Shown here: in pieces, positions 18,111-26,222 of the stretch
How positions within the stretch are numbered: the stretch's first letter is position 1
Layout: each line of letters opens with the position of its first letter
Assembly (NCBI GenBank): GCA_030537875.1
Contig: JAUNVC010000002.1
Location: forward strand, 26,744 to 90,743
Direction: 5' to 3'
Source of the DNA: Tissierellia bacterium
GTDB taxonomy: Bacteria; Bacillota; Clostridia; Tissierellales; Peptoniphilaceae
DNA length: 64,000 nt
Made by a program: the position numbers and the translations under genes
The notes under the pieces: model-generated
Seen by the model: only the letters and a program-made list of their open reading frames with translations
What the model was told of the DNA's origin: nothing
Database searches by the model: none

Positions 18111-19304
18111 CTAAGAAAGAAGACTTTTGCCTTTCCTCAAACACTTCTTATACATTCGATCAATGGCAAAGGCTCCCAGAGGTGCCGTAAGTAAAATGGA
18201 AACCACAGCCACCGTGAGGATGGTCTTTCCACCGGGAAGGCCCATGGCAAGAGGAATCCCTCCAATAGCCGCCTGCACCGTGGCTTTGGGGGTATAAGCA
18301 ATCATCGAAAAGAGTCGTTCCTTTTTATTCAATTTGGTATAAAGTGTGCAGCAATAAACACCCATCATACGGGTCACTAAGACAAGAGCAAGCAACAATA
18401 CCACCGTCAAACCCGACTCCATGGCATAGCGCACATCCACTTCCGCACCGACCAAAGCAAAGAGAAGAATTTGTGCGATAAACCAAATCTTTCCATAGGT
18501 GCGGGAAAGAGTAAGCGCCACCCCGTCATGGATCTTTTTCATGGTAATTCCCATGGCCATAATCGCCAAAAGCCCCGAAAAACCAATAATACCCGTAGCA
18601 TGGGCTTCCACACTCACGAGAAAAAATGCACCGGCTAAGGTGAGCAATAGTTTCGCCATATCCTCCATGGGAAAGCGTTTGAAAATCTTCGCAAGAATAT
18701 ATCCTAAGAGCACTCCCCCCAACACTCCCAATACAATCGCCGTGGGAATTTGTAACAGTCCAATGGCGGAAAAAGTACCCGTCTTTGCCAGCCCTGTGAA
18801 GGAGGTAAATAATACGATGACAAACACATCATCCACCGACGCCCCCGCAAGAAGCATCTGAGGAATACTTTGATCCGTGCCGTAGCCTTCTTCCATGATT
18901 TTTAACATGGTCGGTACAATGACCGCCGGAGAAACGGCCGCCACCACCGTACCCAAAACCATGGCCTGTAAGGTGGTGATATTCAAAATCATCGGTGCAA
19001 AAATGGTCATCCCCACTATTTCAAAGGTAGCAGGCAAAAAGCAAAGCAATAACGCCGGACGACCCACCTTTTTCAAATCGGCCAAATCCAAATTTAAACC
19101 CGCTCTTGCCAAAATGACAATGAGGGCGATTTTGCGAAGATCGGCTGAAATGGAAAGCAAATCTCCATCCAAAACATTGAGGACATAGGGCCCCAAGAAA
19201 ATCCCTGTGAGAAGCATTCCCACCAATGGTGGCAATTTCAATTTACGAAACACTTCTCCTGCGAGAAATCCAACCAACAATAAAATACCTAAACTAAGTA
19301 ACAT
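18111..19304 (-). CDS. CPA-type cation:proton antiporter under a fluoride riboswitch
   Basis: The 397-residue protein has about 12 membrane segments. The core shows LPPLVGMLLTGIFLGP, the helix pair ARAGLNLDLADLKK, VAAVSPAVIVPTM and GASVDDVFVIVLF, the last carrying the DD pair typical of CPA2 antiporters. It exchanges Na+ or K+ for H+. A fluoride-sensing riboswitch sits directly upstream, and antiporters are a known class of fluoride-riboswitch targets, so it probably helps cells cope with fluoride-linked ion or pH stress. It lies 47 bp before the LtaS/GDPD fusion gene. Confidence 0.88.
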   Translation of the reverse strand: MLLSLGILLLVGFLAGEVFRKLKLPPLVGMLLTGIFLGPYVLNVLDGDLLSISADLRKIALIVILARAGLNLDLADLKKVGRPALLLCFLPATFEIVGMTIFAPMILNITTLQAMVLGTVVAAVSPAVIVPTMLKIMEEGYGTDQSIPQMLLAGASVDDVFVIVLFTSFTGLAKTGTFSAIGLLQIPTAIVLGVLGGVLLGYILAKIFKRFPMEDMAKLLLTLAGAFFLVSVEAHATGIIGFSGLLAIMAMGITMKKIHDGVALTLSRTYGKIWFIAQILLFALVGAEVDVRYAMESGLTVVLLLALVLVTRMMGVYCCTLYTKLNKKERLFSMIAYTPKATVQAAIGGIPLAMGLPGGKTILTVAVVSILLTAPLGAFAIDRMYKKCLRKGKSLLS

Positions 19305-19334
19305 TTTGAACCTCCTCGGAGCCTAACAAAAAAG

Positions 19335-19416
19335 CCAATGCTCCTATAAAAAATTTATAGAAGTCATCAGCTTGTGTAAGCGGTTTCGGCTGTTGCCGGG
19401 GGAGAACTTCATTCCC
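19335..19416 (-). promoter_or_regulatory. Fluoride riboswitch (crcB motif) with expression platform
   Basis: On the minus strand the aptamer (19416-19357) shows the class hallmarks. A GGGAAUGAAGUUCUCCC hairpin-like segment is followed by a CGGC/GCCG side stem, AAACCGCUU, and AAGCUGAUGACUUCUA. The AUGAAGU...ACUUCU pairing and CUGAUGA match the Thermotoga aptamer pattern. CUUCUAUAAA of the aptamer can instead pair with UUUAUAGGAG (10 bp, U-rich loop), a switching hairpin that precedes a U6 run. GGAGC can also pair with GGCUCC next to the SD. Transcription starts 1-2 nt before the aptamer. Confidence 0.85.
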
Positions 19417-19424
19417 ATTAGAAA

Positions 19425-19453
19425 AGTATAACAGGAAAAGATTTATTTTTCAA
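19425..19453 (-). promoter_or_regulatory. Promoter of the fluoride riboswitch/antiporter unit
   Basis: TTGAAA (19453-19448), a 17-bp spacer and TATACT (19430-19425) on the minus strand. The -35 lies in the last codons of the precorrin-2 dehydrogenase gene. Confidence 0.8.
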
Positions 19454-20033
19454 GCTCCTCTGCAAGAGAAAAAGATTCCAATCCCTCTTCTCCGAGAGAA
19501 AGAAGAATTGCATAGATCCTCCTCTTGTCTTCCTCCGACAAACCTTGCTCTATCATCTCTTGCCGAATCTTGGCCAAAAGCTCCATCCTGCCATGGCTCC
19601 ATGGCAAAAGAGCCTTCCTCACATCTTCCCCGATGGGTCGAAGCGCAAAGGGAATCCCGTGGGCCGTCGAAAGACCGACCTGCACCCCACCGGCATCCAA
19701 TTCCTTCACCAAGTGGACATCTCCCAACTCCCGATCATCGGCCACATTGACAAGAATCTCCTTTTCCAAACACCAAGAAGCAATCTCTTCGTTGACATTT
19801 TTTACGTTGGTGGCAGCTATGACGAGAAACATCCCCTCCACATCTCTTTTTTCCACCTCTCGCCGATGCAAACGAAAAAGACCCTCCAGATCATATGCCA
19901 TGGTGGGACTTACAAGAGTAACTTCTGCCCCCAACTCCATACATTTTTTTGCCTTCCGAAGGCCCACAGGCCCTCCGCCTACGACCAAGACCCTCTTACC
20001 GGTCCAGTCGATGCGAAGAAAACCATAGGCCAT
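19443..20033 (-). CDS. Precorrin-2 dehydrogenase/sirohydrochlorin ferrochelatase-like
   Basis: The 196-residue protein matches the Met8/SirC/CysG N-terminal module: RVLVVGGGPVGLRKAKKCMELGAEVTLVSP, an NAD-binding Rossmann fold, then VIAATNVKNVNEEIA and VNVADDRELGDVHL, then the dimerisation helix. It oxidises precorrin-2 to sirohydrochlorin on the way to siroheme or cobalamin. No uroporphyrinogen methyltransferase domain is attached, so the rest of the pathway lies elsewhere. Its ATG overlaps the stop of the upstream His-rich gene by one base (TAATG). Confidence 0.87.
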   Translation of the reverse strand: MAYGFLRIDWTGKRVLVVGGGPVGLRKAKKCMELGAEVTLVSPTMAYDLEGLFRLHRREVEKRDVEGMFLVIAATNVKNVNEEIASWCLEKEILVNVADDRELGDVHLVKELDAGGVQVGLSTAHGIPFALRPIGEDVRKALLPWSHGRMELLAKIRQEMIEQGLSEEDKRRIYAILLSLGEEGLESFSLAEELEK

Positions 20034-20719
20034 TATTTTTTATACACCTTATAATCGGTGCCGGAAATCATCTCCACCCCGTAACCTGCCGGCTCCATAA
20101 ATCCACGCAACAATGCCAATCGACAAGTATAAAAGACAGACTTGGGTGTAGCATCTCCCTCTTCTTTCACCCTAAGATTTGCTTCTCTTTGCACATCAAA
20201 AGCCTCATGATGGTCATGATCATGACCTCCGTGACAGGTCTTGGTCAAACTAAGACTGGGATCTGTGGCAAGAGGATTCTTCTCATAGGGCGCGTGAACA
20301 TCTTCCACTTCGATAAGATAGAGATTCCCCTCCTCATCCCCCTGTGCCTCCAAAGCGCCATCACAGGGCATGCCGTCGAGCAAAATTCCGTGAATGGCCT
20401 CAAACACATCATCGGGCGAGTCGTAGGAATACCCCTTACCCATCTTCTTTCCAAAGGCATATAACTTTTCCTCTGCATTTTCTGTGGCATGAAGAGCATA
20501 ACTCAATCGAGATTCCACCACATCAATCCGAGCGGAAAGCCATCCGTGAATATTGGGCGTGTCGATGAGGGTGGCCAAGTCTTCCCGAGAAACCGGGGGC
20601 ATGACCTCGTTTAATCTATGAAAAGCGGGGTTATCCCCCAGCAAATATTCTGTAATGCGATCTTGAAATTGGATCTTGTCGTACATAAGATAATGAATTG
20701 GTCCAAGTGTGTGACTCAT
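20033..20719 (-). CDS. Uncharacterised soluble protein with His-rich segment
   Basis: I do not recognise this 228-residue protein. It starts MSHTLGPIHYLMYDKIQFQD, is helical and acidic, and has a potential metal site CHGGHDHDHHEAF near residue 165. Downstream, VFYTCRLALLRGFMEP resembles a compact C-terminal unit. It is cotranscribed with precorrin-2 dehydrogenase and translationally coupled to it, so a role in siroheme or metal handling is plausible but unproven. The promoter is TTGTGT-18-TATACT near 20750-20780. An 11-bp A/T-rich hairpin at about 20785-20811 lies farther upstream. Confidence 0.55.
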   Translation of the reverse strand: MSHTLGPIHYLMYDKIQFQDRITEYLLGDNPAFHRLNEVMPPVSREDLATLIDTPNIHGWLSARIDVVESRLSYALHATENAEEKLYAFGKKMGKGYSYDSPDDVFEAIHGILLDGMPCDGALEAQGDEEGNLYLIEVEDVHAPYEKNPLATDPSLSLTKTCHGGHDHDHHEAFDVQREANLRVKEEGDATPKSVFYTCRLALLRGFMEPAGYGVEMISGTDYKVYKK

Positions 20720-20824
20720 AGGTACCTCCTTTTTTTCTACCCCTAGTATATCATGAGAGAAAAGTGAAACACAAGAAATCCATTTCTTTTTCTATACGAA
20801 AAAGAAATCTTCCATTCCTCCAAT

Positions 20825-20847
20825 AAAAAAGACGAGAAACCCCGCCT
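20825..20847 (-). terminator. Terminator of the FtsX-like ABC operon
   Basis: On the minus strand GGCGGG-GUUU-CUCGUC forms a 6-bp stem with G-U pairs and is followed by six U residues. It lies about 97 bp after the ATPase stop. Confidence 0.75.
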
Positions 20848-20943
20848 TTTCTTTCTAATGAATCAATATCCATACTGTTTTTTTCATACCTATAAATTCC
20901 TAATTTTTTGATTCAATCTTTTTTCTTACAACTGTACAGTATC

Positions 20944-21618
20944 CTACTTCTCAATCAACTTTCCATCTCTCAATCGATAAATAGTATAAAGAGAGTGGTC
21001 AAAAACCGACAAATCGTGGGTCACTATAATCAAGATACTATCGGAGCCCATGATCTTTTCTGTGTAATCAATGATTTTTTCCTTCATTCTAAGATTCAAG
21101 GAATTGGTCGGCTCATCCATGAGCAAAATCTTGGGACCGTTTACCAAGGCTCTTGCAATCCCCACCTTCTGTTTTTCTCCCCCAGAGAGCCTCTTGACCT
21201 TTTGCTTAAGTAAACTTTCTATCTCCAACAGTGCAGCGATTTCATCTATGCGTTTTCTTCTCTCTTTTCTTTTATACTTCTTAGAATAGATCAAAGGAAC
21301 TAAAATATTATTGTAGGCCGTTTCCTCTTCCAATAAATGGTAATCTTGAAAGACAAAACCAAAGACTTCATTGCGCAATCGTGCAATCTCCCGTTCCCTT
21401 CTATCGCCTATCTTTTTTCCCTCAATGAAATAGGAGCCTTCGAAATTGCGATCTTGCAATCCGAGGATTTTAAGAAAGGTGGTCTTTCCTGCACCATTTT
21501 CTCCTTCAATGAGTATTTTCTCACCCTTTTTAGCAGAAAAGCTCAAATCATCCAAAATGGATTGATCCTTCACTTGCCCCCTATACTTTTTCGTGAGATT
21601 GTCAATTTGAATCATCAC
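20944..21618 (-). CDS. ABC transporter ATPase, MacB/LolD-like
   Basis: The 224-residue ATPase has Walker A EGENGAGKTTFL (about residues 38-49), the signature LSGGEKQK, Walker B ILLMDEPTNSLN and the switch VTHDLSVF. The D-loop Asp is replaced by Asn (NSLN), an unusual variant. The VFGFVFQDYHLLEEETAYNNI block places it with FtsX-coupled ATPases. It overlaps the upstream permease gene by 4 bp and probably serves both FtsX-like permeases. The operon starts at the ECF-type promoter at 24340-24373. Confidence 0.9.
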   Translation of the reverse strand: MMIQIDNLTKKYRGQVKDQSILDDLSFSAKKGEKILIEGENGAGKTTFLKILGLQDRNFEGSYFIEGKKIGDRREREIARLRNEVFGFVFQDYHLLEEETAYNNILVPLIYSKKYKRKERRKRIDEIAALLEIESLLKQKVKRLSGGEKQKVGIARALVNGPKILLMDEPTNSLNLRMKEKIIDYTEKIMGSDSILIIVTHDLSVFDHSLYTIYRLRDGKLIEK

Positions 21619-22670
21619 ATGTCTCCTTTAATCTTTGTGCCTATACTCTTGGAACCAAGCATTGCCATGGTGGCAATTCCCAAGGCCACCATCCAGAGCA
21701 AGGTAATTGCCAAGCCCCACTGCGCCATTTCATTCCATTGAAAACGATTTAAATAGTTCATTATCAACAAACTTCCAAGTCCCATGGCTAGAATAAAAAT
21801 ACAATTCCGACCAAGAATGCTTCTCATGGTTGCCCCACAAATTAAATGGATTCTATATTCTTCACATAATTTACTATACAAATATTTTAGAAAGAGAAAA
21901 AAGCAAACCAACATTGATAAGACACTAAGAATTCCATACACATACATATAATGACGCATAAAATACATCTCATCCTTGCATTTAAAATCCAAAGATTGCT
22001 TATAAAGTCGGATAGGGCCCTGCTGAAAAATCTCTTCCATTTTGGTGTCCAGTCCCGTCTTTCTATCTTCCTTGGAAAAATAAGAACTTTCAACCAATTC
22101 GCACCATTGACTTACATCCGGAGAAAAAGATGCAATATCCCTAAATTCATGGGAGGTTAATTCAAAAAACACATCTCCTTCCTCGGGTAATTTATTCCAA
22201 TTGATTCGTTTAACAATATCCAAATCAATATTTTCGCGGTTTACAATGCGAATATCTTCCGATCTTACGGCATGAACCTGAGAGAACATTTGGGATGGCA
22301 TGCACCAAAGAATGCGATTGTCTCCATATTTCTCCAATTCACCCACAAATATTGTGGAGAACACATCAAATTTTTCGCCTACCAAATCGGAACCATTTAT
22401 ATTAAAGCTGCCATAACCCCCCTCTTGGAAAAGCTGATTCAATTGTTCCTCTATTCGGTCCATCTCCTCAAAGGAGTAGGAAATGGGTACCGTTTCATAG
22501 TATCTCTTCACCTCCAAACTATCCGTCGGTTGCCGATACAAGCGTACCAATGTTGCCCCTATGGCGGCGAGAACAAGCGAAACCGTCAATATGAATCCGA
22601 CAAAACAAAGAAAAATCCATTTATTTCTCCATATATCTTTTAAACCAAGTTTAAAAATATCCATCAACAT
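21615..22670 (-). CDS. FtsX-like ABC permease B
   Basis: The start at 22670 is chosen because GGAG lies 7 nt upstream, whereas the longer frame has no ribosome site. The 351-residue protein has one N-terminal membrane segment (WIFLCFVGFILTVSLVLAAIG), an extracytoplasmic domain of about 200 residues, and three C-terminal segments. This is MacB/FtsX topology. The family is not otherwise recognised. It lies 2 bp after the sister permease; together they probably form a heterodimer that exports or detaches an envelope substrate. Confidence 0.78.
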   Translation of the reverse strand: MLMDIFKLGLKDIWRNKWIFLCFVGFILTVSLVLAAIGATLVRLYRQPTDSLEVKRYYETVPISYSFEEMDRIEEQLNQLFQEGGYGSFNINGSDLVGEKFDVFSTIFVGELEKYGDNRILWCMPSQMFSQVHAVRSEDIRIVNRENIDLDIVKRINWNKLPEEGDVFFELTSHEFRDIASFSPDVSQWCELVESSYFSKEDRKTGLDTKMEEIFQQGPIRLYKQSLDFKCKDEMYFMRHYMYVYGILSVLSMLVCFFLFLKYLYSKLCEEYRIHLICGATMRSILGRNCIFILAMGLGSLLIMNYLNRFQWNEMAQWGLAITLLWMVALGIATMAMLGSKSIGTKIKGDM

Positions 22671-22672
22671 AC

Positions 22673-23704
22673 TTACTCCATTCTCGCTTTTGAACGAAGA
22701 TACATTCCGTGTGTAGCACATATAACAACTAAGCTATAACCCAATAATAGAAAGACTTGTAGTTTGCCATAAATGATTAGGGTTATATAGTGACCAACTG
22801 TACATCCAAGAAACAATACCATTAGAGCAGAGGATATAAGACTAGCCATCACACCCACCGCCAAGAGAGGCCAAAGATAGAGTTTCCAAATGTGCCCCAT
22901 GGTGGCACCAAACATGCGATAGGTATGCAAATATTCATAGTATCCGATGATATACATTGCCAACACATAGAGAATGAGGGGGGAGAGAAATAGAGCGCAT
23001 GAATATATTATCTGGGTATATAAGGTGGCTTCGGTAAAAGCAAAATGTGTTGCATCTACAAAAGAATTCCTATTTTCACGTTTTGTCTCTACATATCCTA
23101 GACCCTTCAATCGATCCCTCGCTTCTTTTGCAGATTGTCCATTGGGGGATTGCAAATAGATGGTCCGTATATCTTCAGCTGGAATGGAAAAGAAATTCCG
23201 GACCAATTCATGGTTCATTCCTCTTCCTATATCTGAATGAATGTCCAACATATGGATAATTTCCGTAGTATAGACTGATTCTTTCCATCGGCGAAGAGCG
23301 TCAATATATTCTAAAGAGTTGCCTGAGTTCATTATTTGATCAATGGATGTGATCAATATACTGACATTCTTCTTTTCCCTATAGTCTTCCTCAGAAAAAT
23401 ATCGTAAAACGGTTCTTACAATGAGTTTAGTTGCCTTAGCATAGTACCGGAACGTGGGGTCATATACTCCGATTTCCTGATTTTTATCCGTTTCTCCAAT
23501 AACCGTCAAATCCTCATATTGATTTAAAAAGTCAAGACCTATGTCTTTCTCAGAATCCTTCCCCTTCCTTAGGGTTATATAATCGTACTCCAAGTAATAG
23601 GGTGTATCATACAGGAAAGACCCGAACACATGATTTAGTGCCATTACCCATATGCAATTGAGTAAAGCCAATAGTAAAACGATTGGCATAAGTTTTCGAA
23701 GCAT
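22673..23704 (-). CDS. FtsX-like ABC permease A
   Basis: The 343-residue protein has an N-terminal membrane anchor (MLRKLMPIVLLLALLNCIWV) and an outside domain to about residue 215. Three C-terminal membrane segments follow, with the FtsX-type loop YRMFGATMGHIWKLYLWPLL. It has the same layout as the downstream permease but little visible identity. It is encoded 17 bp after a small secreted protein, so export of, or immunity to, that product is a reasonable guess. Confidence 0.75.
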   Translation of the reverse strand: MLRKLMPIVLLLALLNCIWVMALNHVFGSFLYDTPYYLEYDYITLRKGKDSEKDIGLDFLNQYEDLTVIGETDKNQEIGVYDPTFRYYAKATKLIVRTVLRYFSEEDYREKKNVSILITSIDQIMNSGNSLEYIDALRRWKESVYTTEIIHMLDIHSDIGRGMNHELVRNFFSIPAEDIRTIYLQSPNGQSAKEARDRLKGLGYVETKRENRNSFVDATHFAFTEATLYTQIIYSCALFLSPLILYVLAMYIIGYYEYLHTYRMFGATMGHIWKLYLWPLLAVGVMASLISSALMVLFLGCTVGHYITLIIYGKLQVFLLLGYSLVVICATHGMYLRSKARME

Positions 23705-23721
23705 GCTACACCCCTCTCTAG

Positions 23722-24213
23722 TTATTTAACGATTTTTAGAATCTCCCCTATAACGGGAGTACTTCCCTCTTCTAAAAGTCCTGTATATACTCTGGTTTTG
23801 TTGAGGATATTACGTTTGTAATTGGATGTCACAGGTTCTGTTTCATAGCTATAATAGGCTCTAGTTTTTGGACCATTATTGGGCTTATCATAGGCAGTTA
23901 ACTCTTTTATAACTTGCCTAGAATCATGTTCGTTTTTTGAACGAGCTCTAGCAAATGAGATATCACCTTGTACATCATATGTTATTTTCGTTGAGGAATA
24001 ATATATGAGTTGTCCGTAATCATCTACTCCTCGATCCGTTCCTTTTACAGAAGCTACTCCGTAATATGGAAACGAAAGCCCATCTTTATGTTCACTTGAA
24101 ACATACGTGTAGTCTGACGCTCTCCATAAGATGGTAACTTTTGCGAATGCGGTTGTTGTTAATATCAACACTAGTGCCAGTGTTAATACCATCGTCAGTT
24201 TACAATTCTTCAT
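23722..24213 (-). CDS. Small secreted protein of the ECF regulon
   Basis: The start at 24213 follows AAAGGAG. The 163-residue precursor has a clear signal peptide (KLTMVLTLALVLILTTTAFA), leaving about 137 residues. The mature part is Tyr-rich and beta-prone (SSEHKDGLSFPYYGVASVKG) and has no Cys. No family is recognised. Its setting, first in an operon with a two-permease ABC transporter, is reminiscent of lactococcin-972-type bacteriocin loci, but the sequence does not prove that. It is driven by the third copy of the ECF promoter motif. Confidence 0.7.
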   Translation of the reverse strand: MKNCKLTMVLTLALVLILTTTAFAKVTILWRASDYTYVSSEHKDGLSFPYYGVASVKGTDRGVDDYGQLIYYSSTKITYDVQGDISFARARSKNEHDSRQVIKELTAYDKPNNGPKTRAYYSYETEPVTSNYKRNILNKTRVYTGLLEEGSTPVIGEILKIVK

Positions 24214-24339
24214 TGTATTCTCCTTTCTTTCGAAATTCATAAGTCTTGACTTTAAATCACGAATTTTATGGCCATTTCTTTATTATTAGAAACAGCTTCA
24301 GAGATATTATAGATTGTTGAATCTATTTTACCCCTTCAC

Positions 24340-24373
24340 TTATAATCCGTTTTACAACCACATTTTGTGACAC
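24340..24373 (-). promoter_or_regulatory. ECF-sigma promoter copy 3 (secreted protein/ABC operon)
   Basis: On the minus strand the -35 TGTCACAAAA and the -10 CGGATTATA are separated by the same 17 bp (TGTCAC to CGGATT) as in copies 1 and 2, and the spacer also keeps TGGT and AAAA. It lies about 125 bp upstream of the ATG at 24213. Confidence 0.8.
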
Positions 24374-24421
24374 TTTATTATTATTTTTTTAATAATAATA
24401 ATCTACTTTGGATGAACCCTA

Positions 24422-24817
24422 TTAATAGCTATCTGTGTACGAATATCCTGTTTTCGTGGATCCATTATGAGTTATGGTATATTTGAACCGATAGGTTCCA
24501 CGACTGTTTAAATTTTTTGTTTTAGAAAAAACAATCCATGTTGATCTAGAATAGCGTTCACTAAACGTGGCAACCGAAACCCAACTGCTACCACTCTTTT
24601 TTTGTAGTACCGCTGACAAGGTCCAAGATCCAGACTCTGAAGAACTAGCACTTATAATTAGAGTGCTTTTTCCATCATTATCTATATAAAATTCCGCTTC
24701 TTCACCAATTAATTCATTATAAAAAGGTACTACTTCTCCACCCATGGCCATACATTCTGTTGCGCCCATAAATATCACAGCAACTATGATAATTGCTGCT
24801 ATCCCTTTATTTAACAT
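24422..24817 (-). CDS. Small secreted beta-sandwich-like protein
   Basis: The 131-residue protein has a signal peptide (GIAAIIIVAVIFMGATECMA) and a Ser/Thr-rich mature domain (SASSSESGSWTLSAVLQKK, SRGTYRFKYTITHNGS) that looks like an alternating beta sandwich. No family is firmly recognised. It follows the anti-sigma gene by 15 bp, has an AAGGAGG site, and is probably the last gene of the sigma operon. The next ECF promoter lies just beyond its stop. Confidence 0.7.
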   Translation of the reverse strand: MLNKGIAAIIIVAVIFMGATECMAMGGEVVPFYNELIGEEAEFYIDNDGKSTLIISASSSESGSWTLSAVLQKKSGSSWVSVATFSERYSRSTWIVFSKTKNLNSRGTYRFKYTITHNGSTKTGYSYTDSY

Positions 24818-24832
24818 TTTATAATAACCTCC

Positions 24833-25525
24833 TTATTTTATTGATTGAATAATTTTTTTATTTTCTTCTAAGGACTCATTGGATGTGATCCGATAGGCCC
24901 ATCTCCCATCTAACCATAAAAATGCATAGGTATCTCCCCTATGAATATAGTCTATATGTTTTCCATTGATCTCCATGGAATGGCGCGTGGAATATTCATT
25001 ATCCCATCCAATTTTAGCTGATTTGGCAATGGAAACGGTAATCATAATGAATTTATCCCCCTTCTCAAAACACTTATCAACACGGAAACCATGGTCTTGA
25101 TCCAATTCTATGGTATAGCCTTCCGGAATATAGCCCACCTCTAGGGAAACTTTTTCATCCCTCCTTTCCTGAGATTCCCCTACCTCCACTTCTCGAAAGG
25201 TGACTTCATCATGATCGTCGTAGGTTTTCCATACTGCAATTACAGCCTGTTTAATGTGGGCCCATGTTTTTTGTACAGGAAATATGATGGTGGAAAGAAG
25301 AAGCAATGACAGGCAAAGGGTCGCCACTCCCACTCTCCAGTTCATCCACCCAAAGGTCTTTTTTCTTTTTTGGGGGAGGGGATCTTGGTCTGCCAGCATT
25401 TTTTTCAATTCCAATGTGAGCCCATCAGAAAGTTCCATAGTTTCCGGTCCATCGATTTTATTTTCTTCTAAAAGCTCTTTAAATAATAGGGCTTTCAATT
25501 GATGGTCATCCAACTTATTCTTCAT
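24833..25525 (-). CDS. Membrane anti-sigma factor, DUF4367-like
   Basis: The 230-residue protein has a cytosolic N-terminal part (about 65 residues), a single membrane span (VGVATLCLSLLLLSTIIFP) and an extracytoplasmic C-terminal domain. That domain carries LEVGYIPEGYTIE and YAFLWLDGRWAYRITSN, typical of DUF4367 proteins attached to ECF anti-sigma factors. It overlaps the sigma gene by 11 bp. It is inferred to hold the sigma factor at the membrane until an envelope signal arrives. Confidence 0.83.
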   Translation of the reverse strand: MKNKLDDHQLKALLFKELLEENKIDGPETMELSDGLTLELKKMLADQDPLPQKRKKTFGWMNWRVGVATLCLSLLLLSTIIFPVQKTWAHIKQAVIAVWKTYDDHDEVTFREVEVGESQERRDEKVSLEVGYIPEGYTIELDQDHGFRVDKCFEKGDKFIMITVSIAKSAKIGWDNEYSTRHSMEINGKHIDYIHRGDTYAFLWLDGRWAYRITSNESLEENKKIIQSIK

Positions 25526-26030
25526 AGATTCCCTTCTTTCTCAATAGTATTTGCAATCTTCCCCTTGCCCGTTCATATCGTTTCCGGGCATTGGCTTCGC
25601 TAATATCCAATTTCTTGGCAATCTCTTGGTAATCCAAGTCTAGGGCCAAACGCAATAAAAGAATAACCCGATCCCTTTCTTTCATGGTTTGGATGATTTG
25701 ATAGATTTGGTTGGTCTCACAGATTCCCACTTCCTCACAATGAAACCCCAACATGGATTCCTCAAATTCTTCCACCAAAACCAGGTTTTTTCTCGCTCGG
25801 ATAATGTCAATGGCTTTGCATTTTACGATAAATCCAATGAGGGTGGGCATCTTCCCTCCCTTCTCAATGGAGATTTTATCGATGGAATGCATGATGTCTA
25901 TGAAGGCTTCTTGGGTCGCATCTTCTGCCAAATCCATATCCTGTACATATTGATATGCAATGGCCTTCATCCGCGTGGAATAGGTTTGACAAATAAAAGC
26001 CATTTTTTCATTTCCAGATTCAAACTCCAT
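25515..26030 (-). CDS. ECF-family RNA polymerase sigma factor
   Basis: The 171-residue protein has only regions 2 and 4. Region 2 includes YVQDMDLAEDATQEAFIDIM (residues 28-47). Region 4 has MKERDRVILLLRLALDLDYQEIAKKLDISEANARKRYERARGRLQ in two pieces, the helix-turn-helix that reads the -35. It is first in an operon with its anti-sigma and is preceded by its own promoter motif, so it should autoregulate. Two further motif copies nearby define at least three target units. Confidence 0.93.
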   Translation of the reverse strand: MEFESGNEKMAFICQTYSTRMKAIAYQYVQDMDLAEDATQEAFIDIMHSIDKISIEKGGKMPTLIGFIVKCKAIDIIRARKNLVLVEEFEESMLGFHCEEVGICETNQIYQIIQTMKERDRVILLLRLALDLDYQEIAKKLDISEANARKRYERARGRLQILLRKKGIYEE

Positions 26031-26060
26031 TTTCCCTCCTCATCCATATATAACCTACCA

Positions 26061-26096
26061 TATAGAATCCGTTTTGAGACCATCTTTTGTGACAGT
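26061..26096 (-). promoter_or_regulatory. ECF-sigma promoter copy 1 (autoregulated sigma operon)
   Basis: On the minus strand TGTCACAAAA, then a spacer containing TGGTCTCAAAA, then CGGATTCTATA. It lies about 30 bp upstream of the sigma ATG. Confidence 0.83.
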
Positions 26097-26185
26097 TTTT
26101 AGAAAAATATTTTTATGTATTTTATGTATCATATCACGTTGGGTGTTAGGAAACAAGATATATACTTTTTGATTGTTTGCTCCAA

Positions 26186-26222
26186 AGAAAAACCTCCACC
26201 TTTGCTGATGGAGGTTTTTTTA
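26186..26222 (-). terminator. Terminator of the one-chain ABC exporter
   Basis: An 8-bp stem AACCTCCA/TGGAGGTT is flanked by A and T runs, so it could work in both directions. It overlaps the end of the exporter gene. Confidence 0.75.

Noticed and set aside
23722-24213. Lactococcin-972 bacteriocin
   Set aside because: The gene context is similar, but the mature sequence is longer and lacks a pattern I can match with confidence.
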